Shown: positions 54,544-63,509 of the stretch, one piece after another
How positions within the stretch are numbered: the stretch's first letter is position 1
Layout of the letters: every line of letters starts with the position of its first letter
Source of the DNA: Paenibacillus sp. FSL H8-0048
Lineage (GTDB): Bacteria > Bacillota > Bacilli > Paenibacillales > Paenibacillaceae
DNA length: 64,000 nucleotides
NCBI RefSeq assembly: GCF_038002825.1
Contig: NZ_JBBODF010000001.1
Span: 5,394,001 to 5,458,000 of the forward strand
Reading direction: 5' to 3'
Notes under the pieces: model-generated
Databases searched by the model: none
What the model saw: the letters and a program-made list of their open reading frames with translations, nothing else
Told to the model about the DNA's origin: nothing
Position numbers and translations under genes: made by a program

Positions 54544-54966
54544 ATGACAGTAGAGCAACTACGGGGAAATATTACTGCTGCGCTGGTGCAGTTTTTCCCG
54601 GATATTCCTGTCTATGTGGAAGGGGATAAGCCGCAGTCAGCCTACTTCAGGCTGGAGCTGCTCTCGGCAACCTACGACAGGCAGCGAGAAGGCAGATACA
54701 TGGCGGTCTACCGCTTCGGTATCCGCTATGAGCAAGGAAGTCTGCTGGACGCAGAGGCTATAGCTGATGGGCTCTGTGAGGCGCTGGACGCAAGAGAAAG
54801 TGTGAATCCCGCTTATCGGGTGGTGCGCCAGTCCTGGGTGGCCGGAGCAGAGGGACGGGGGGCGCTGTTCACCGTGGACTATATGCTCTATCTCCAGAAG
54901 CAGAAGCTGCCGGAGGAAGAAGCAGAGCTGATGGGACACTTCACAGAAGGGGCGCGGCTGAAATGA
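54544..54966 (+). CDS. tail terminator-like protein (first gene of tail operon 2)
   Basis: The 140-residue protein resembles the small tail terminator family found upstream of the sheath in PBSX-type tails (PDIPVYVEGDKPQSAYFRLE; later YRVVRQSWVAG). It would cap the tube end. ATG 54544 follows GAGAGGA; the frame is open back to GTG 54421. It overlaps the next gene by 4 nt. Confidence 0.75.
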   Translation: MTVEQLRGNITAALVQFFPDIPVYVEGDKPQSAYFRLELLSATYDRQREGRYMAVYRFGIRYEQGSLLDAEAIADGLCEALDARESVNPAYRVVRQSWVAGAEGRGALFTVDYMLYLQKQKLPEEEAELMGHFTEGARLK

Positions 54967-55169
54967 GTTCTAAGGAAATGACAGTAAGTGAGCAGGGACG
55001 CAGGAGCGGGGGAGCGGATGCTTTTGGAAAGAAGCAGCTGATGAAGTCGGCTCTGTTTGCACCGCGGGAAAAGGATGTACTTGAGGTAGTTCTGCAAGAG
55101 GACGGAAGCTATACCTTGGAAGAGGCTAAGCATCTAATGGAGCTGTATCTAAATAAGGAGGTTATCTAA
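54963..55169 (+). CDS. small protein before the sheath gene
   Basis: The 68-residue protein has no recognised motif. Its C-terminus (SYTLEEAKHLMELYLNKEVI) is helical. Its start overlaps the previous stop and its stop overlaps the sheath start (TAATG), so all three are coupled. It occupies the same slot as 21714-21986 in locus 1. Confidence 0.7.
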   Translation: MSSKEMTVSEQGRRSGGADAFGKKQLMKSALFAPREKDVLEVVLQEDGSYTLEEAKHLMELYLNKEVI

Positions 55170-56491
55170 TGGCTGGAGGAACATGGACAACACAAAACAA
55201 GGTGCGTCCGGGGGTATACGTAAATGTGGCCTCGAACGGCATTGTGGCAGGTAAAATGGGGGAACGCGGTACGGCTGCTTTGGCGCTTGCACTGCCTTGG
55301 GGGCCTGCGGGTGTCATTCTGAAGCTTACGGCTCAGGATGATTTCCAGCAAAAGCTGGGCTACGATCTGACGGCTGCGGAGCTGTTGCCGGTGAGAGAGG
55401 TGCTGAAGCGGGCGGGCACACTGCTGCTCTACCGTCTAAATCAGGGTGTGAAGGCTGCGGTGACCAATAACGGAGTTCAGGCGACTGCGCTATATGGCGG
55501 GGAACGCGGGAATGCGCTTAAGGTAGTGATTGAGAAAAATATCGATGACGCTACTAAGTTCGATGTCCGGACGCTGCTTGATGGTAGTGAGGTGGACAAG
55601 CAAACGGTAAGTGCTGCTGCCGGTCTGGCTGCGAACGCTTATGTGGAATTTAAGCCGAATGATTCCGGTGCGCTGACAGTGAGTGCTGGACTGCCGCTGG
55701 CAGGAGGGGCAAATGGTACGGTCACGAATGCGGAGCATAGTGCGTTCTTGTCGGCACTGGAGGTTCAGGATTTCCAGACGGTAGGTCTGGTATCGCAGGA
55801 TAACACGCTGAAGTCGCTGTATAGCGCCTATGTGAAGCGTCTGCGTAACACGGAAGGCAAGAAGGTGCAGGCGGTCTTGTCCGATTACGCTACGGCTGAT
55901 CATGAAGGCATCATCAGTGTGGCGAACGGCGTCATTTTGAGTGATGGAACGGTAGTGGATAAGGCTCATGCCGTGGCTTGGGTTGCCGGTGCTACTGCCG
56001 CTGCTGCGGTGAACGAATCCCTGACTTATCAGGCCTATGACGATGCTGTAGACGCAGATGTGCGTTTCAGCCATTCCGAGACTGTAGAAGCACTTACACA
56101 CGGAGAGCTGCTGTTCACCTATAGCGGAGGCCGGGCAGTAGTGGAGCAGGACATTAACACGTTCACCTCTTTCTCTACAGACAAAGGCAAGGCCTTCTCC
56201 AAGAACCGCGTGCTGCGTGTGCTGGATGGGATCGCTGGAGATTTGAAGCGGATTTTTGAGAGCTACTTCATTGGCAAATTGCCGAATAATGAGGACGGGC
56301 GCGCGCTCTTCTGGTCGCAGTGCGTCACTTATATGAATGATCTGCAGAACCTCGGGGCGATTGAAAACTTCAATGCGCAGAGCGACATTGTGGTGACTCC
56401 TGGAGCGGACAGTGACAGCGTAGTGCTGGAGGTAGCAGTGAAGCCGGTAGATTCGGTAGAAAAAGTATATATGAAAGTGAAGGTGGTCTAA
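55169..56491 (+). CDS. xkdK: contractile tail sheath protein (XkdK-like)
   Basis: The 440-residue protein is a PBSX-type sheath: it starts GGTWTTQNKVRPGVYVNVAS and includes the GERGTAALALALPWGP stretch and a C-terminal ALFWSQCVTYMNDLQNLGAI region. It is a different sheath family from the FI-like one in locus 1. AAGGAGG precedes the ATG. Confidence 0.93.
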   Translation: MAGGTWTTQNKVRPGVYVNVASNGIVAGKMGERGTAALALALPWGPAGVILKLTAQDDFQQKLGYDLTAAELLPVREVLKRAGTLLLYRLNQGVKAAVTNNGVQATALYGGERGNALKVVIEKNIDDATKFDVRTLLDGSEVDKQTVSAAAGLAANAYVEFKPNDSGALTVSAGLPLAGGANGTVTNAEHSAFLSALEVQDFQTVGLVSQDNTLKSLYSAYVKRLRNTEGKKVQAVLSDYATADHEGIISVANGVILSDGTVVDKAHAVAWVAGATAAAAVNESLTYQAYDDAVDADVRFSHSETVEALTHGELLFTYSGGRAVVEQDINTFTSFSTDKGKAFSKNRVLRVLDGIAGDLKRIFESYFIGKLPNNEDGRALFWSQCVTYMNDLQNLGAIENFNAQSDIVVTPGADSDSVVLEVAVKPVDSVEKVYMKVKVV

Positions 56492-56492
56492 G

Positions 56493-56963
56493 ATGACATT
56501 CTTGAGAGCCAGCGATACGCTGTCCGGCCAGGAAGGCCGGGCGTATGCCACGATTAACGGACAGACGGAAGAGATGTTCTATGTGAAAACCCTGGAAGCC
56601 ACGGTTGAGAAGCAGAAGGCGGAAGTGAAGACGCTGGGACGCCGCGGGGTGCAGCATAAGGCGACCGGCTGGTCGGGCAGCGGTACGATGACAATTTTCT
56701 ATATGACGAGCCGTTTCCGCCAGATGATGCTGGAGTACATGAAGACAGGGATTGACCAATACTTCAGCATTATCGTGACCAATGAAGATCCTTCCTCAAC
56801 TGTGGGCGCCCAGCGCATCATGCTGAAGGATGTCAATCTCGACAGCGTCATTATGGCTTCGCTGGATACGGAGTCAGATGCGCTGGAGGAAGAGGTTGCT
56901 TTTACCTTCGAGGATGTGGAACTGGTGCAGCCCTTCGCGGCACCGGCGAATTCCGGCCAATAA
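56493..56963 (+). CDS. xkdM: tail tube protein (XkdM-like)
   Basis: The 156-residue protein fits the XkdM tube family (LRASDTLSGQEGRAYATING; TLGRRGVQHKATGWSGSGTM). It starts one base after the sheath stop. A 148-nt gap with strong hairpin potential (GCAT..GCGG with CCGC..ATGC, 56966-56988) follows, which could lower downstream expression relative to sheath and tube. Confidence 0.92.
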   Translation: MTFLRASDTLSGQEGRAYATINGQTEEMFYVKTLEATVEKQKAEVKTLGRRGVQHKATGWSGSGTMTIFYMTSRFRQMMLEYMKTGIDQYFSIIVTNEDPSSTVGAQRIMLKDVNLDSVIMASLDTESDALEEEVAFTFEDVELVQPFAAPANSGQ

Positions 56964-57111
56964 AGCATAAGCGGGCTATCCGCATGCTGTAAAAGAATAG
57001 ATGACTGAATAGGCTCCGGGGCTCCCGCATGAAGCCATTGCCGCTGAGCGGCGGTATGCTGCGGCGGGCCTCTTCGCTGCCCTAATATAATAATAATCCG
57101 GGAGGTACGAC

Positions 57112-57534
57112 ATGAGTGAATTAAGTTTGTTTTTTGCGCAAAATGCGGCTTGTGATACAACAGAGGAATTCGCGGTCTCGCTGCGGTTCAAGGACAAGGA
57201 TGGTAACCCTGCCGTCTGGAAGCTGCGCAGTATGAATGAGGAAGAGAACCAGGAATGCCGTAAGGCAGCTACCCGCAAGGTCAAAGGAAAGAACGGCACC
57301 TACACTACGGACATCGATCCCAATGAATATATGGCGAAGCTGATGACGGCAAGCATTGTGCACCCGGATCTGAAGAACACTGAGCTTCAACGCTCCTACG
57401 GGGTGATGGGTGCCGAATCGCTGCTGCGCAAAATGCTGCTGCCCGGAGAATTCGCTGCGCTTGGGGAACGGGTACAGGCCCTGAACGGCTTCGCCACTGA
57501 TATGAACGAGCTGGTGGATGAAGTAAAAAACTAA
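57112..57534 (+). CDS. xkdN: tail assembly chaperone, unshifted product (XkdN-like)
   Basis: The 140-residue protein lies between tube and tape measure genes and fits XkdN-type chaperones (VSLRFKDKDGNPAVWKLRSM; YGVMGAESLLRKMLLPGE). Its last codons before the stop are GTA AAA AAC, which contain the A AAA AAC slippery heptamer. GGGAGG precedes the ATG. Confidence 0.9.
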   Translation: MSELSLFFAQNAACDTTEEFAVSLRFKDKDGNPAVWKLRSMNEEENQECRKAATRKVKGKNGTYTTDIDPNEYMAKLMTASIVHPDLKNTELQRSYGVMGAESLLRKMLLPGEFAALGERVQALNGFATDMNELVDEVKN

Positions 57535-57713
57535 TCAACGAGGGCGATGGTGAGGCTAATCTGGCCTACTACGCCCTCCATGAGCTGCATATTCTCCCGC
57601 ATGAGCTGATGAAGCTCTCCGTCCGCGAACGCGCGGCGATCTATGCCATGATCTCCGTACGCGTGGACAAGGAGAAGCGGGAGCGCGCGCGGAGCAAGGG
57701 GAAGAAGAGATGA
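57112..57713 (+). CDS. tail assembly chaperone, -1 frameshift product (200 aa)
   Basis: A slip of one base back at A AAA AAC opens a frame to TGA at 57711-57713, adding about 60 residues (including AYYALHELHILPHELMKLSV and a basic tail). The extension has no start of its own and fills the otherwise empty gap before the tape measure gene. This is the tail-chaperone frameshift known across phages. Confidence 0.88.
57525..57578 (+). promoter_or_regulatory. programmed -1 frameshift signal of locus 2
   Basis: The heptamer A AAA AAC (57525-57531) is in phase. After an 8-nt spacer, GAGGGCG (57540-57546) pairs with CGCCCTC (57572-57578), and AGGC (57553-57556) with GCCT (57564-57567) inside it. Confidence 0.9.
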
Positions 57714-57726
57714 AGGGGGTGAAAGA

Positions 57727-59559
57727 ATGGAAATTACAAGTACAACGCTGGTTCCCGTAACTGCACTAACCGTCTGGCAAAATGTAAACTCACAGTGGGA
57801 TAGGCTGAACCAGAATTTTAACCGGGCCAGCCACTCGCTTAGTGGTCTGCAGCAGATCCTGGAGCGGGTGTATGAAGAGAAGAACAAGTCTTTCATGGAA
57901 GGGTTCATGCAGTCTCAGGATACGGCCAGACGACTGTCGGAGGAAGGTGATTCGTCACGATTCCGCCACTCTGCTGGAGGGGCGGATGATAACGGTCCAG
58001 ATGACGGCGAGGTCCGTGATGCCAAAAACGGGTTCATGGGTAAAGTCCAAAAAATAATGAAGGCTCTGGATGTCAGCGGATTTGAGTTAATCACCTACGT
58101 GGGTGAAAAAGCAGTAGGGTATATTTTGGACAAGAAGAAGGAAAAGGCGGAAGACAAGGAAAAAGAAAAGGCTGAGAAGGAGAAAAAGGCAGCGGAGCCC
58201 GGATTTCTCTCTAAAGCAAAGGACTCCTTAGGAGCACTGGACCTTGGGAGCGTATTTGATAAGGTCAAAGAACTGGGCACCAAGGCAGTAGTAGCCAATG
58301 CTTCTGACGAAGATAAGGCGAAATGGGGCAAGCTGCAGGGCAACATGGATAACGCAGTTGAAATGATGGGGCAAAAAGCGATCGTTGCGCTGCGTCCGAT
58401 TCTGGATACCTTGAACAATGCGTTTCAGTCTGAAGGAATGACTACGGCGCTAAATCTGATCGCGAACGGCTTTTTGGTCATTGCTACGGTGATTAGCGAA
58501 GTGGTGGACGGTATCATGTATATGTTCACAGCCTTTCAGGAGAACTGGGATGTTGTAGGGCCGATCCTTGCAGCCATTGCCATTGTCTTCATAGCTGCGA
58601 TGATTGTGCAGTTGTATAGTCTTGCTGCTGCGTGGCTTGTAGGCATGTGGCCGATCCTTTTAATTGTTGCTGCTGTAGCCCTGCTTATTTATATTTTGCA
58701 GCAAGCGGGGGTATCCGTAGACGCGGTAGTGGCTTTTATCGGGGGAGCGTTTGGCTGGCTGAGGGCAACGATAGAGAATTTTGTGATCGGTCTGTACAAT
58801 AACTTTGTTTCCTTTGCAGACTTCTTCCGTAACTTGTTTGTTGATCCGACGTATGCGGTGCAAAAGCTGTTTTATGACCTGGCTACGAACTTCCTTGGCT
58901 TCATGTATCAAATGGCATTAGGCGTTGAAAGCTTTGCAGGCGGGTTCGTCAAAGCCATAGCCGAGGGTATTAACTTCGTGCTTAGAGGAGTTCAAATGCT
59001 GGCAGGGTGGTTAAGCAAAGTTCCGGGCTTTGAATTCTTGGCCGATTTCAAGCCTAACTTCCTGGATCCGGAGAACCCGCATGTCTTCAGTGATATGATC
59101 AAGAATGTTCAAGGGACGCTGGTAGAACCTAAATCGACTAAGGATGTATACAATACTCCGAAGAAGGAATTCGTAGATACCTCCAAGAGTGTGGTGGAAT
59201 ATGCTGGGAAAACAAAAAATCTCCTTAATAAATTTGATACCAAGCTGGAGCCGGTCAAGCCCAAGGATGCTCCTTCTTCAAATCCTGCCCAGGCCGCTGC
59301 CACAAACATGAACAACGTCAACAAGGTAGGCGAGGTAGGCAAGATCAATGAAAAGGTCGATATCTCCAGCGATGATCTGGATATGCTGCGGGAGCTGGCG
59401 GAGATTCAGTCGATTCAGAATTTTGTCGAGTTGACGCCAACGGTTCAGGTAACAACAGGAAATATTAATAATTCCGGCGATATCGACTCCATCATCACGA
59501 AGATCGGGCAAAAGCTGAAAGAGGAGTTCGTCTCTACGGCGCAGGGGGTGTACACGTAA
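57727..59559 (+). CDS. tail tape measure protein (610 aa)
   Basis: The 610-residue protein follows the chaperone and has the expected build: helical N-terminus, a Lys/Glu/Ala-rich coil (about 135-157), hydrophobic segments (about 240-330) and a polar tail. It is much shorter than the locus 1 tape measure, predicting a shorter tail. GGGGGTG precedes the ATG. Confidence 0.88.
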   Translation: MEITSTTLVPVTALTVWQNVNSQWDRLNQNFNRASHSLSGLQQILERVYEEKNKSFMEGFMQSQDTARRLSEEGDSSRFRHSAGGADDNGPDDGEVRDAKNGFMGKVQKIMKALDVSGFELITYVGEKAVGYILDKKKEKAEDKEKEKAEKEKKAAEPGFLSKAKDSLGALDLGSVFDKVKELGTKAVVANASDEDKAKWGKLQGNMDNAVEMMGQKAIVALRPILDTLNNAFQSEGMTTALNLIANGFLVIATVISEVVDGIMYMFTAFQENWDVVGPILAAIAIVFIAAMIVQLYSLAAAWLVGMWPILLIVAAVALLIYILQQAGVSVDAVVAFIGGAFGWLRATIENFVIGLYNNFVSFADFFRNLFVDPTYAVQKLFYDLATNFLGFMYQMALGVESFAGGFVKAIAEGINFVLRGVQMLAGWLSKVPGFEFLADFKPNFLDPENPHVFSDMIKNVQGTLVEPKSTKDVYNTPKKEFVDTSKSVVEYAGKTKNLLNKFDTKLEPVKPKDAPSSNPAQAAATNMNNVNKVGEVGKINEKVDISSDDLDMLRELAEIQSIQNFVELTPTVQVTTGNINNSGDIDSIITKIGQKLKEEFVSTAQGVYT

Positions 59560-59560
59560 C

Positions 59561-60307
59561 ATGGAGGAGTATGGATTCTATCTTAGCTTCAATAATTATG
59601 AAGAGGTGATCCGGCTTCCGGTGAATCCTGAGACGCTGGAGATCAAGGAGAACAGCGATGGCAAAAGCTATACGATTGTGGATTTTGGTGAAATTAATGC
59701 GATTGCTTATCCGAAGCTGACGGAGATTACGATTGAGAGTATGTTCCCGGCACAGTATTATCCGTTCGTGGTGTATTCCGGCGAGAATGCCGGTAAGCTG
59801 CTGAAGCCCTATGAATATGTAGAGCTGATCCGCAAATGGATGCTCAGCCGCAGGCCGGTCCGGTTTGTTTTCTCAGGGCTGAAGTCGGCGAACGTGCAGA
59901 ATACGCAGACTCCAGATTGGCTGAAGCAGGCCAGGGCGCAGGCGCAGCAGACTTTTACCGGGGATATTGGCATTAATATGGCGGTCAGCATTGAGAACTT
60001 CTCCTGGAAGCTCAGTGCGGGGTCCTCGGGGGATATCGATTATACACTTGGACTCAAAAAGTATGTGTTCTATCAGGCGTTAGCCGTGAAGGTTGGCAGC
60101 ACCGGTGAAGTGAAGAAGCAGCAGAAACGGGCAAGCGAGAAGGCAGTGCCTGCTACCTATACGCTCAAAACCGGGGATACGCTCTGGTCGGTGGCCCAAA
60201 AGCTGCTCGGTGACGGCAGTAAATTCAAAACGCTGCAAAAGCTGAACAATATCTCGGACAGCGAACTGAAGAAGCTCAAAATTGGCCGAGTGATCAAGCT
60301 GTCTTAG
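59561..60307 (+). CDS. LysM-containing tail protein (XkdP-like)
   Basis: The 248-residue protein has an XkdP-type body and a C-terminal LysM domain (about 198-248; YTLKTGDTLWSVAQKLLGDG). It is probably a hub-associated protein that binds peptidoglycan. It starts one base after the tape measure stop. Confidence 0.92.
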   Translation: MEEYGFYLSFNNYEEVIRLPVNPETLEIKENSDGKSYTIVDFGEINAIAYPKLTEITIESMFPAQYYPFVVYSGENAGKLLKPYEYVELIRKWMLSRRPVRFVFSGLKSANVQNTQTPDWLKQARAQAQQTFTGDIGINMAVSIENFSWKLSAGSSGDIDYTLGLKKYVFYQALAVKVGSTGEVKKQQKRASEKAVPATYTLKTGDTLWSVAQKLLGDGSKFKTLQKLNNISDSELKKLKIGRVIKLS

Positions 60308-60319
60308 GAGGCCATGGCG

Positions 60320-61282
60320 ATGGAATTAATCATAATTAATAAGGAAGGCGCCATCTGGAATATTGCCGGAATCGTTACAGATATCACGTGGAAAACAACC
60401 CGGACCGGCAAGCCTGCGACGCTTGAGCTTACGCTGGTGGACAGCGGGATATATCAGCATAAGAAATTCGCGATCAGCAACGGGGATATAGTGCAGTTCC
60501 GCAGAGACGGGGTCGATGTATTCTACGGCTTCGTTTTCAGCATCGACACGGGTGCAAATCAGGAGATCAAGCTGACGGCGTACGATCAGATCCGCTATCT
60601 GCTGGGCAATGGCAGTTATGTGCTTCAGGATGTTACTGCGGCTGAGGTCATCAGCACCATTGCCAAAGACCGCGGCTTGCGGCTTGGATTACTGGAACCG
60701 GCGGAGTACAAGATTCCCTCGCTGATCGAAGACGGCAAGAAGCTGCTCGATATTATTATGGGTGCGGTCGGCAGTGAGCTGCAGTATAAGGGCCAGCTGA
60801 TGGCGTTCTATGATGATTTCGGCAAGCTGACGCTGCGCAGTCCGCAGTCCATGCTGCTGAAGGTGATTCTGGGGGCAGGCCATTACCTGTATGATTATTC
60901 GCTGAAAAAAAGCATCGACGATAATACGTACAATACGATTCTGCTCTATCAGGACAACGAAAAGACCGGCAAACGCGAGTTCTATCCGGTCACAGATAAA
61001 GAAAATGTAAAGCGCTGGGGGATCCTGCATCTCTACCAGAAGGCGGACGATAATGCAAATGCTGCGCAGATTCAGGAAAAGGCAGGCAATCTGCTCAAGC
61101 AGCATAACCGCGAGAAGGTCAGTCTCTCCGTGCAGGCTATTGGCGATATACGGGTGAGGGCGGGGAACTTCATTTATGTGCTGCTGGATGAATTCCAGAC
61201 CCAGCTGTTCCTGGTGGATCAATGCAGCCATAAAATTTCCGGAGGGGAGCATACGATGTCCCTAGACATTAAGGTGGTGTAG
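60320..61282 (+). CDS. tail hub protein (XkdQ-like)
   Basis: The 320-residue protein matches the XkdQ hub family (gp27-like fold) with a central SLIEDGKKLLDIIMGAVGSE and a C-terminal GNFIYVLLDEFQTQLFLVDQ. ATG 60320 is used, as AGGAGG lies 8 nt before it; an in-frame ATG at 60314 is only 2 nt from that site. Confidence 0.9.
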   Translation: MELIIINKEGAIWNIAGIVTDITWKTTRTGKPATLELTLVDSGIYQHKKFAISNGDIVQFRRDGVDVFYGFVFSIDTGANQEIKLTAYDQIRYLLGNGSYVLQDVTAAEVISTIAKDRGLRLGLLEPAEYKIPSLIEDGKKLLDIIMGAVGSELQYKGQLMAFYDDFGKLTLRSPQSMLLKVILGAGHYLYDYSLKKSIDDNTYNTILLYQDNEKTGKREFYPVTDKENVKRWGILHLYQKADDNANAAQIQEKAGNLLKQHNREKVSLSVQAIGDIRVRAGNFIYVLLDEFQTQLFLVDQCSHKISGGEHTMSLDIKVV

Positions 61283-61287
61283 ACAAC

Positions 61288-61581
61288 ATGCTCGATATTA
61301 TTAAACAGGCAAGCCTCGGGGCCGTATCGAATACGAATCCGGTGGCTTTTTCTTATGGGACGGTGGTTCTGGCACAGCCGCTCCAGATTCAGGTGGAGCA
61401 GCGGCTGCTGCTGACGGGAGCCGCACTGGTTGTGGTTGAATCCGTGATGGAGAGCAAGGCCGAGATCGAAGGCCGGGAGATCCTGCTGCGCCGTGGACTT
61501 GAAGCGGGAGACCGCGTGCTGCTCGTGCGGATGCAAGGCGGGCAGAGCTATATTGTCCTCGATCGGCTGGTGGACCTATGA
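61288..61581 (+). CDS. XkdR-like (DUF2577) tail protein
   Basis: The 97-residue protein fits the DUF2577 family encoded between hub and wedge genes (AGDRVLLVRMQGGQSYIVLD). Its fold is probably OB-like and it may form part of the spike. It overlaps the next gene by 4 nt. Confidence 0.85.
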   Translation: MLDIIKQASLGAVSNTNPVAFSYGTVVLAQPLQIQVEQRLLLTGAALVVVESVMESKAEIEGREILLRRGLEAGDRVLLVRMQGGQSYIVLDRLVDL

Positions 61582-62042
61582 TTCCGGTGATAGGCAGATC
61601 CGGTCCGGTGACGGGAGCTCTGGAGGGAAATGTGACCGCTCCGGTGACGGGAGCTCTGGAGGGAAATGTGACCGCTCCGGGGAATGCCCCGAGCCTGACG
61701 TACCGGATGGACTGGGAGCGCGGGCGGATCTGCGGGCGGGTAGACGGGCTTGAAGCGGTGAAGCAGGCAGCAATCAAGGTGCTGCAGACCAACCGTTATG
61801 AGCACCTGATCTATAGCACTGACTACGGAACGGAGTGGAAGCTGGTGCTGGGTCAGGACAGGCTGCTGGCCCGGCCTGAGCTGCGCCGCCTGATCAGCGA
61901 TGCGTTGCTCCAGGATGAGCGGATTCAGGCGCTTGAGGATGTGGAGATTCTTTTTGACGGAGATAAGGTTAGCTTCAGCTGTACGGCTGTCACAATATAC
62001 GGTGATTTGGAGCTTAGAAAGGAGGGGATGGCCAGTGTATGA
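61578..62042 (+). CDS. XkdS-like (DUF2634) baseplate wedge protein
   Basis: The 154-residue protein fits DUF2634/gp25-like wedge proteins (GLEAVKQAAIKVLQTNRYEH; YSTDYGTEWK). Its N-terminus carries a 12-residue tandem repeat (PVTGALEGNVTA twice) encoded by a 36-bp DNA duplication. It overlaps the J-like gene by 8 nt. Confidence 0.88.
   Translation: MIPVIGRSGPVTGALEGNVTAPVTGALEGNVTAPGNAPSLTYRMDWERGRICGRVDGLEAVKQAAIKVLQTNRYEHLIYSTDYGTEWKLVLGQDRLLARPELRRLISDALLQDERIQALEDVEILFDGDKVSFSCTAVTIYGDLELRKEGMASV
61604..61675 (+). repeat. 36-bp tandem duplication in the XkdS-like gene
   Basis: Two identical 36-bp units (61604-61639 and 61640-61675) lie in phase and encode 12 residues each. Their identity at DNA level suggests a recent event or ongoing slippage. 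Confidence 0.85.
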
Positions 62043-63093
62043 GGATCAGACGTACGAGGCTCTGCTGGAACGTATGCTGGACCGGGTTCCAGAGGGGCTG
62101 GACAAGCGCGAGGGAAGTATTATCTATGATGCGCTTGCGCCGGCAGCGGCTGAGATGGCCCAGATGTATCTTGAGCTTGAGGTCAGCAATAATCTGTTCT
62201 TCCCGGATACGGCGGACGGCGAATATCTGGAACGAGCCATTGCCTGGACGGGACTGAAGCGTCATCCGGCAGGCAAAGCGCAGCTGGGCGCGAGGTTCTA
62301 TACCAGCGGCGAACAGCCTCTGGACATTCCGCTGGGCAGCCGTTTCTCCCTGGGACTGCTTCATTATAGTGCAGCGGAGAAGCTGGCTCCCGGGACGTAC
62401 CGCCTGGATAGCGAGACGGCCGGGGCTGAGGGGAATCAGTATTCAGGCGCGCTGCTGCCGGTCGATTATATCCCGGGGCTGGCCCGGGGGGAGATTACGG
62501 GCCTGCTGGTTCCCGGCACGGATGCGGAGACGGATGAAGCGCTGCGGCAGCGGTACTTCGATTCGGCCCGTCGGCCTGCAACGAGCGGCAATAAATATCA
62601 TTATATGGAGTGGGCGCAGCAGATTCAGGGCGTAGGGGGAGCGCGGGTCTTCCCGCTGTGGGCCGGCCCGAAGACGGTCAAGGTGGTCATTGTGAACGCG
62701 GAGCATCAGCCCGCCTCCCCGCTGCTGGTCTCCCAGGTGCAGCAGTTCATTGATCCTGCGCCGGGTCTTGGCGAGGGCCAGGCTCCGGTGGGGGCGGTGG
62801 TGACCGTGGAATCGGCCACAGGCCGGACGATTAGCGTGACCGCGAAGGTCACGCTGGCGGCCGGCTATGCGCTGCAGCCGGTTGTTCAGGCTTTTACCGC
62901 GCTCCTGGAGAAGTATCGTAAGGAGAAGGCTTTTGCCGCTACCTATATCAGTCAATCGGTCATTGGCGCATTGCTGCTGAATACGGAGGGCGTAGTGGAC
63001 TATAGCGGGCTGAAGCTGAACGGCGGGACGGCAAACATTCCTCTGTTGGAGACAGAAGTGCCGCTGTTCGGCAATGTCGTACTGGAGGTGTAG
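62035..63093 (+). CDS. baseplate J-like protein (XkdT-like)
   Basis: The 352-residue protein matches baseplate J/XkdT (DKREGSIIYDALAPAAAEMA at the start; TDEALRQRYFDSARRPATSG in the middle). GTG 62035 behind AAAGGAGGGG is used; the longer open frame from 61900 overlaps the previous gene. Confidence 0.92.
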   Translation: MYEDQTYEALLERMLDRVPEGLDKREGSIIYDALAPAAAEMAQMYLELEVSNNLFFPDTADGEYLERAIAWTGLKRHPAGKAQLGARFYTSGEQPLDIPLGSRFSLGLLHYSAAEKLAPGTYRLDSETAGAEGNQYSGALLPVDYIPGLARGEITGLLVPGTDAETDEALRQRYFDSARRPATSGNKYHYMEWAQQIQGVGGARVFPLWAGPKTVKVVIVNAEHQPASPLLVSQVQQFIDPAPGLGEGQAPVGAVVTVESATGRTISVTAKVTLAAGYALQPVVQAFTALLEKYRKEKAFAATYISQSVIGALLLNTEGVVDYSGLKLNGGTANIPLLETEVPLFGNVVLEV

Positions 63094-63094
63094 C

Positions 63095-63508
63095 ATGGGA
63101 TATCCGGAGCAGATTGATGTCTTTCAGGATAAGCTGAACAAAAAGGCAAATGGCGGCAGTCATGTTGTAGAGGAGAAGCTTCGGCTTACAGGTGGTGCAT
63201 TCAGCGGACTGCTGGCCCACGACAATATTAACAATCAGACGCTGGCCGTGTACACAGGCTCACGCTTCAGCGGGACAGAGGTGCGGAATTACTCGGTCTC
63301 TTTCCCGGACGAGGCCCCTTGGCGGCGGCTCATCAACATCTATGCAGATGTGCCCGAAGTCTATGTGACTTACGAGACTCCGGGGGATACCGTCGAAGCG
63401 GATGATGTGAACCAGTTGCAGGGCGGACTTACGGCTACGCAGCGTGAGCTGGAGCGTTATAAACAGGCCGGTCTGATTGACGGCGGATCTTTTAGAAGAG
63501 AGGTGTAA
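63095..63508 (+). CDS. tail-locus protein of unknown function
   Basis: The 137-residue protein starts at ATG 63095, overlapping nothing and one base after the J-like stop, with GGAGGTG upstream. It contains a beta-rich middle (RNYSVSFPDEAPWRRLINIY) and is followed directly by the fibre gene. The XkdU-like (DUF2313) protein expected at this place in PBSX is not seen, so this gene may replace it or be a fibre-linked structural protein. Confidence 0.7.
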   Translation: MGYPEQIDVFQDKLNKKANGGSHVVEEKLRLTGGAFSGLLAHDNINNQTLAVYTGSRFSGTEVRNYSVSFPDEAPWRRLINIYADVPEVYVTYETPGDTVEADDVNQLQGGLTATQRELERYKQAGLIDGGSFRREV

Positions 63509-63509
63509 T

